A stretch of DNA of 33,768 nt, taken from JBMYYR01 sp049609625 (GTDB lineage: Bacteria; Bacteroidota; Bacteroidia; Flavobacteriales; CAJXXR01). This document shows, in pieces, positions 32,795 through 33,768 of the stretch. The notes beneath the pieces are model-generated. The model made no database searches and was not told the origin of the DNA. It saw nothing but the letters and a program-made list of their open reading frames with translations. The stretch is from positions 1 to 33,768 of the forward strand of contig JBMYYR010000021.1 of NCBI GenBank assembly GCA_049609625.1, written 5' to 3'. The position numbers and the translations under genes are program-made. Each line of letters opens with the position of its first letter. Position 1 is the first letter of the stretch.

Positions 32795-32836
32795 GACCTA
32801 TTTATTTAGGGTTAATTGACCCTAAATAAATAGGTC
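32795..32836. promoter_or_regulatory. Perfect 18-bp palindrome in a divergent intergenic region
   Basis: GACCTATTTATTTAGGGT at 32795-32812 and its exact reverse complement at 32819-32836 surround the spacer TAATTG. It lies between two divergent genes, 77 bases from one start and 110 from the other, where a terminator has no obvious job. A binding site for a dimeric regulator, such as the NarL-type one in this operon, is the best guess. A hairpin in the 5' leader of either message is the alternative. Confidence 0.7.
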
Positions 32837-32945
32837 ATTCAAACTACTATTTTCGGGCTAATCGGCTTATTGCTGAATGCTAGAGTATTAGTTTATTTGT
32901 GCATCAATATCTGAGAGAATTAACCTACATTTAAAACACCACATT

Positions 32946-33768
32946 ATGAACACCAAGAACTTCAACTTTTTTCTTCTGTTGCTTGCTGCAGTTTTTCTAT
33001 GTACCACTTCCAAAGCGCAAGAGTCTGCGCCCACGCTAAGTCATGGCGTTGATGGCATCACTTCTTCTAAAGGCACATTGGATATTGATCTGATTACCGA
33101 CATGGTAAACACCAAGAAAGAAGAACTCAAAGATGAGTTTATCAAGCAAGAATTTGCCAAACTTTTTGGTAATCACAATTATGCTCTTTTTGAGTATAGC
33201 ACCAATATGCTCGAAATGCTATTAGAGAGCAAAGGTAAAGATGTGATAAAGAAAAACACACTAGAATATACCGCAAATATGGCCGTGGTATATGGCTTGA
33301 CTAAATTTTATGTTAAGGCTTCGAAAGGTTCAAAAAATGAAAAGCTAAACGCATTTTACAAAATATTCAATCGCCACAAAGATAATCCAAATGATACGAT
33401 CGAGGTTAAGGTAAAGTTTGACATCAACGAGAACAATACATATTATTATCAATGCCCCAAAACAAGCAACACAAAATTATATGCCAATATGGTGCTTATG
33501 GACATGGTGTATCAAATTTTGAGAAACAATGAAAATGCTAAAAAATTAGGTTTTTTTCAAATGCCTCAACCTTTTGGGGAGGCGTATGCGGAAGAACAAA
33601 ACACCTACAATTTATTACATAAAAAACTTAAGAAGATGAAAAGGGATGATGATTCTAAGCATCTAAAAGGTTTCTATGACTATCTGGAAAAGCAATTGAA
33701 GTTTTTGATTGATAACTTCTATACTATTGGCGAAATGCATAAACGTGTTAAAACACTTGACGGGTTAA
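32946..33768 (+). CDS. Unknown exported protein, C-terminus beyond the window
   Basis: An ATG at 32946 opens 274 codons without a stop to the window end. A signal peptide is clear (NFFLLLLAAVFLCTTSKAQ, cleavage after about residue 24). The rest is mostly helical and charged (DLITDMVNTKKEELKDEF, YALFEYSTNMLEMLLESKGK, TLEYTANMAVVYGLTKFYV, EKQLKFLIDNFYTIGEMHKR), with one central strand-rich part (EVKVKFDINENNTYYYQC). I recognise no family. It is divergent from the two-component operon and may be under its control through the palindrome between them. It may be longer, with further domains outside the window. Confidence 0.75.
   Translation, partial: MNTKNFNFFLLLLAAVFLCTTSKAQESAPTLSHGVDGITSSKGTLDIDLITDMVNTKKEELKDEFIKQEFAKLFGNHNYALFEYSTNMLEMLLESKGKDVIKKNTLEYTANMAVVYGLTKFYVKASKGSKNEKLNAFYKIFNRHKDNPNDTIEVKVKFDINENNTYYYQCPKTSNTKLYANMVLMDMVYQILRNNENAKKLGFFQMPQPFGEAYAEEQNTYNLLHKKLKKMKRDDDSKHLKGFYDYLEKQLKFLIDNFYTIGEMHKRVKTLDGL

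Noticed and set aside
1..33768. CRISPR array, prophage, transposase or rRNA
   Set aside because: No regularly spaced repeats, phage structural genes, transposase motifs or rRNA sequence were seen in any part.

Overview
This window comes from a bacterium of the phylum Bacteroidota, most likely order Flavobacteriales. The DNA is AT-rich. Many transcription units are preceded by the Bacteroidota -7 promoter element TAnnTTTG. Several genes are lineage markers: gldH (gliding motility), secreted proteins with type IX secretion (T9SS) C-terminal sorting domains, a TonB-dependent receptor with an N-terminal carboxypeptidase-regulatory-like domain, and the order holB-ricT-gldH-PBP1A. The sequence looks like chromosome. 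I see no prophage, transposase, CRISPR array or rRNA.

Layout. 1-140: start of a family 2 glycosyltransferase on the minus strand. 293-6208: a secreted lamin-tail-domain protein, a TonB-dependent receptor and a secreted endonuclease I, which may form an extracellular nucleic-acid scavenging locus. 6393-10376: a family 9 glycosyltransferase, rpoN (sigma-54) overlapping a PAP2-like membrane protein gene, and rsmI. 10649-10730: tRNA-Leu(CAA) with its own promoter and terminator. 10845-13815: a minus-strand run rffA, pcaF/paaJ-type thiolase and paaY, with an unlisted 48-residue membrane microprotein upstream at 13911-14057. 14274-16729: a GSCFA-domain protein, then metK behind a probable SAM-II riboswitch. 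16819-23447: a minus-strand cluster holB, ricT, gldH and PBP1A (all overlapping), followed by two unknown genes. 23557-26994: pgk, then a divergent operon of split transketolase and a diacylglycerol-kinase family gene. 27147-29105: an LTA-synthase-like sulfatase-fold membrane protein. 29153-30057: a small accessory patch with a DUF4160-DUF2442 gene pair between short direct repeats and GC-rich palindromes. 30058-32718: an overlapping four-gene operon encoding an unknown anchored protein, a seven-helix membrane protein, a histidine kinase and a NarL-type regulator. 32795-32836: a perfect 18-bp palindrome. 32946-33768: an unknown exported protein running off the right end.

Most of the window is housekeeping: translation, replication, cell wall, glycolysis and the pentose phosphate pathway, and methionine/SAM. 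The less conventional parts are (1) the nuclease/receptor locus at the left; (2) the SAM-II element in front of metK; (3) the DUF4160-DUF2442 cassette in its repeat nest; and (4) the split-receptor two-component operon with the palindrome and divergent exported orphan at the right. The fourth is the best candidate for an undescribed system, but its function cannot be read from sequence alone.
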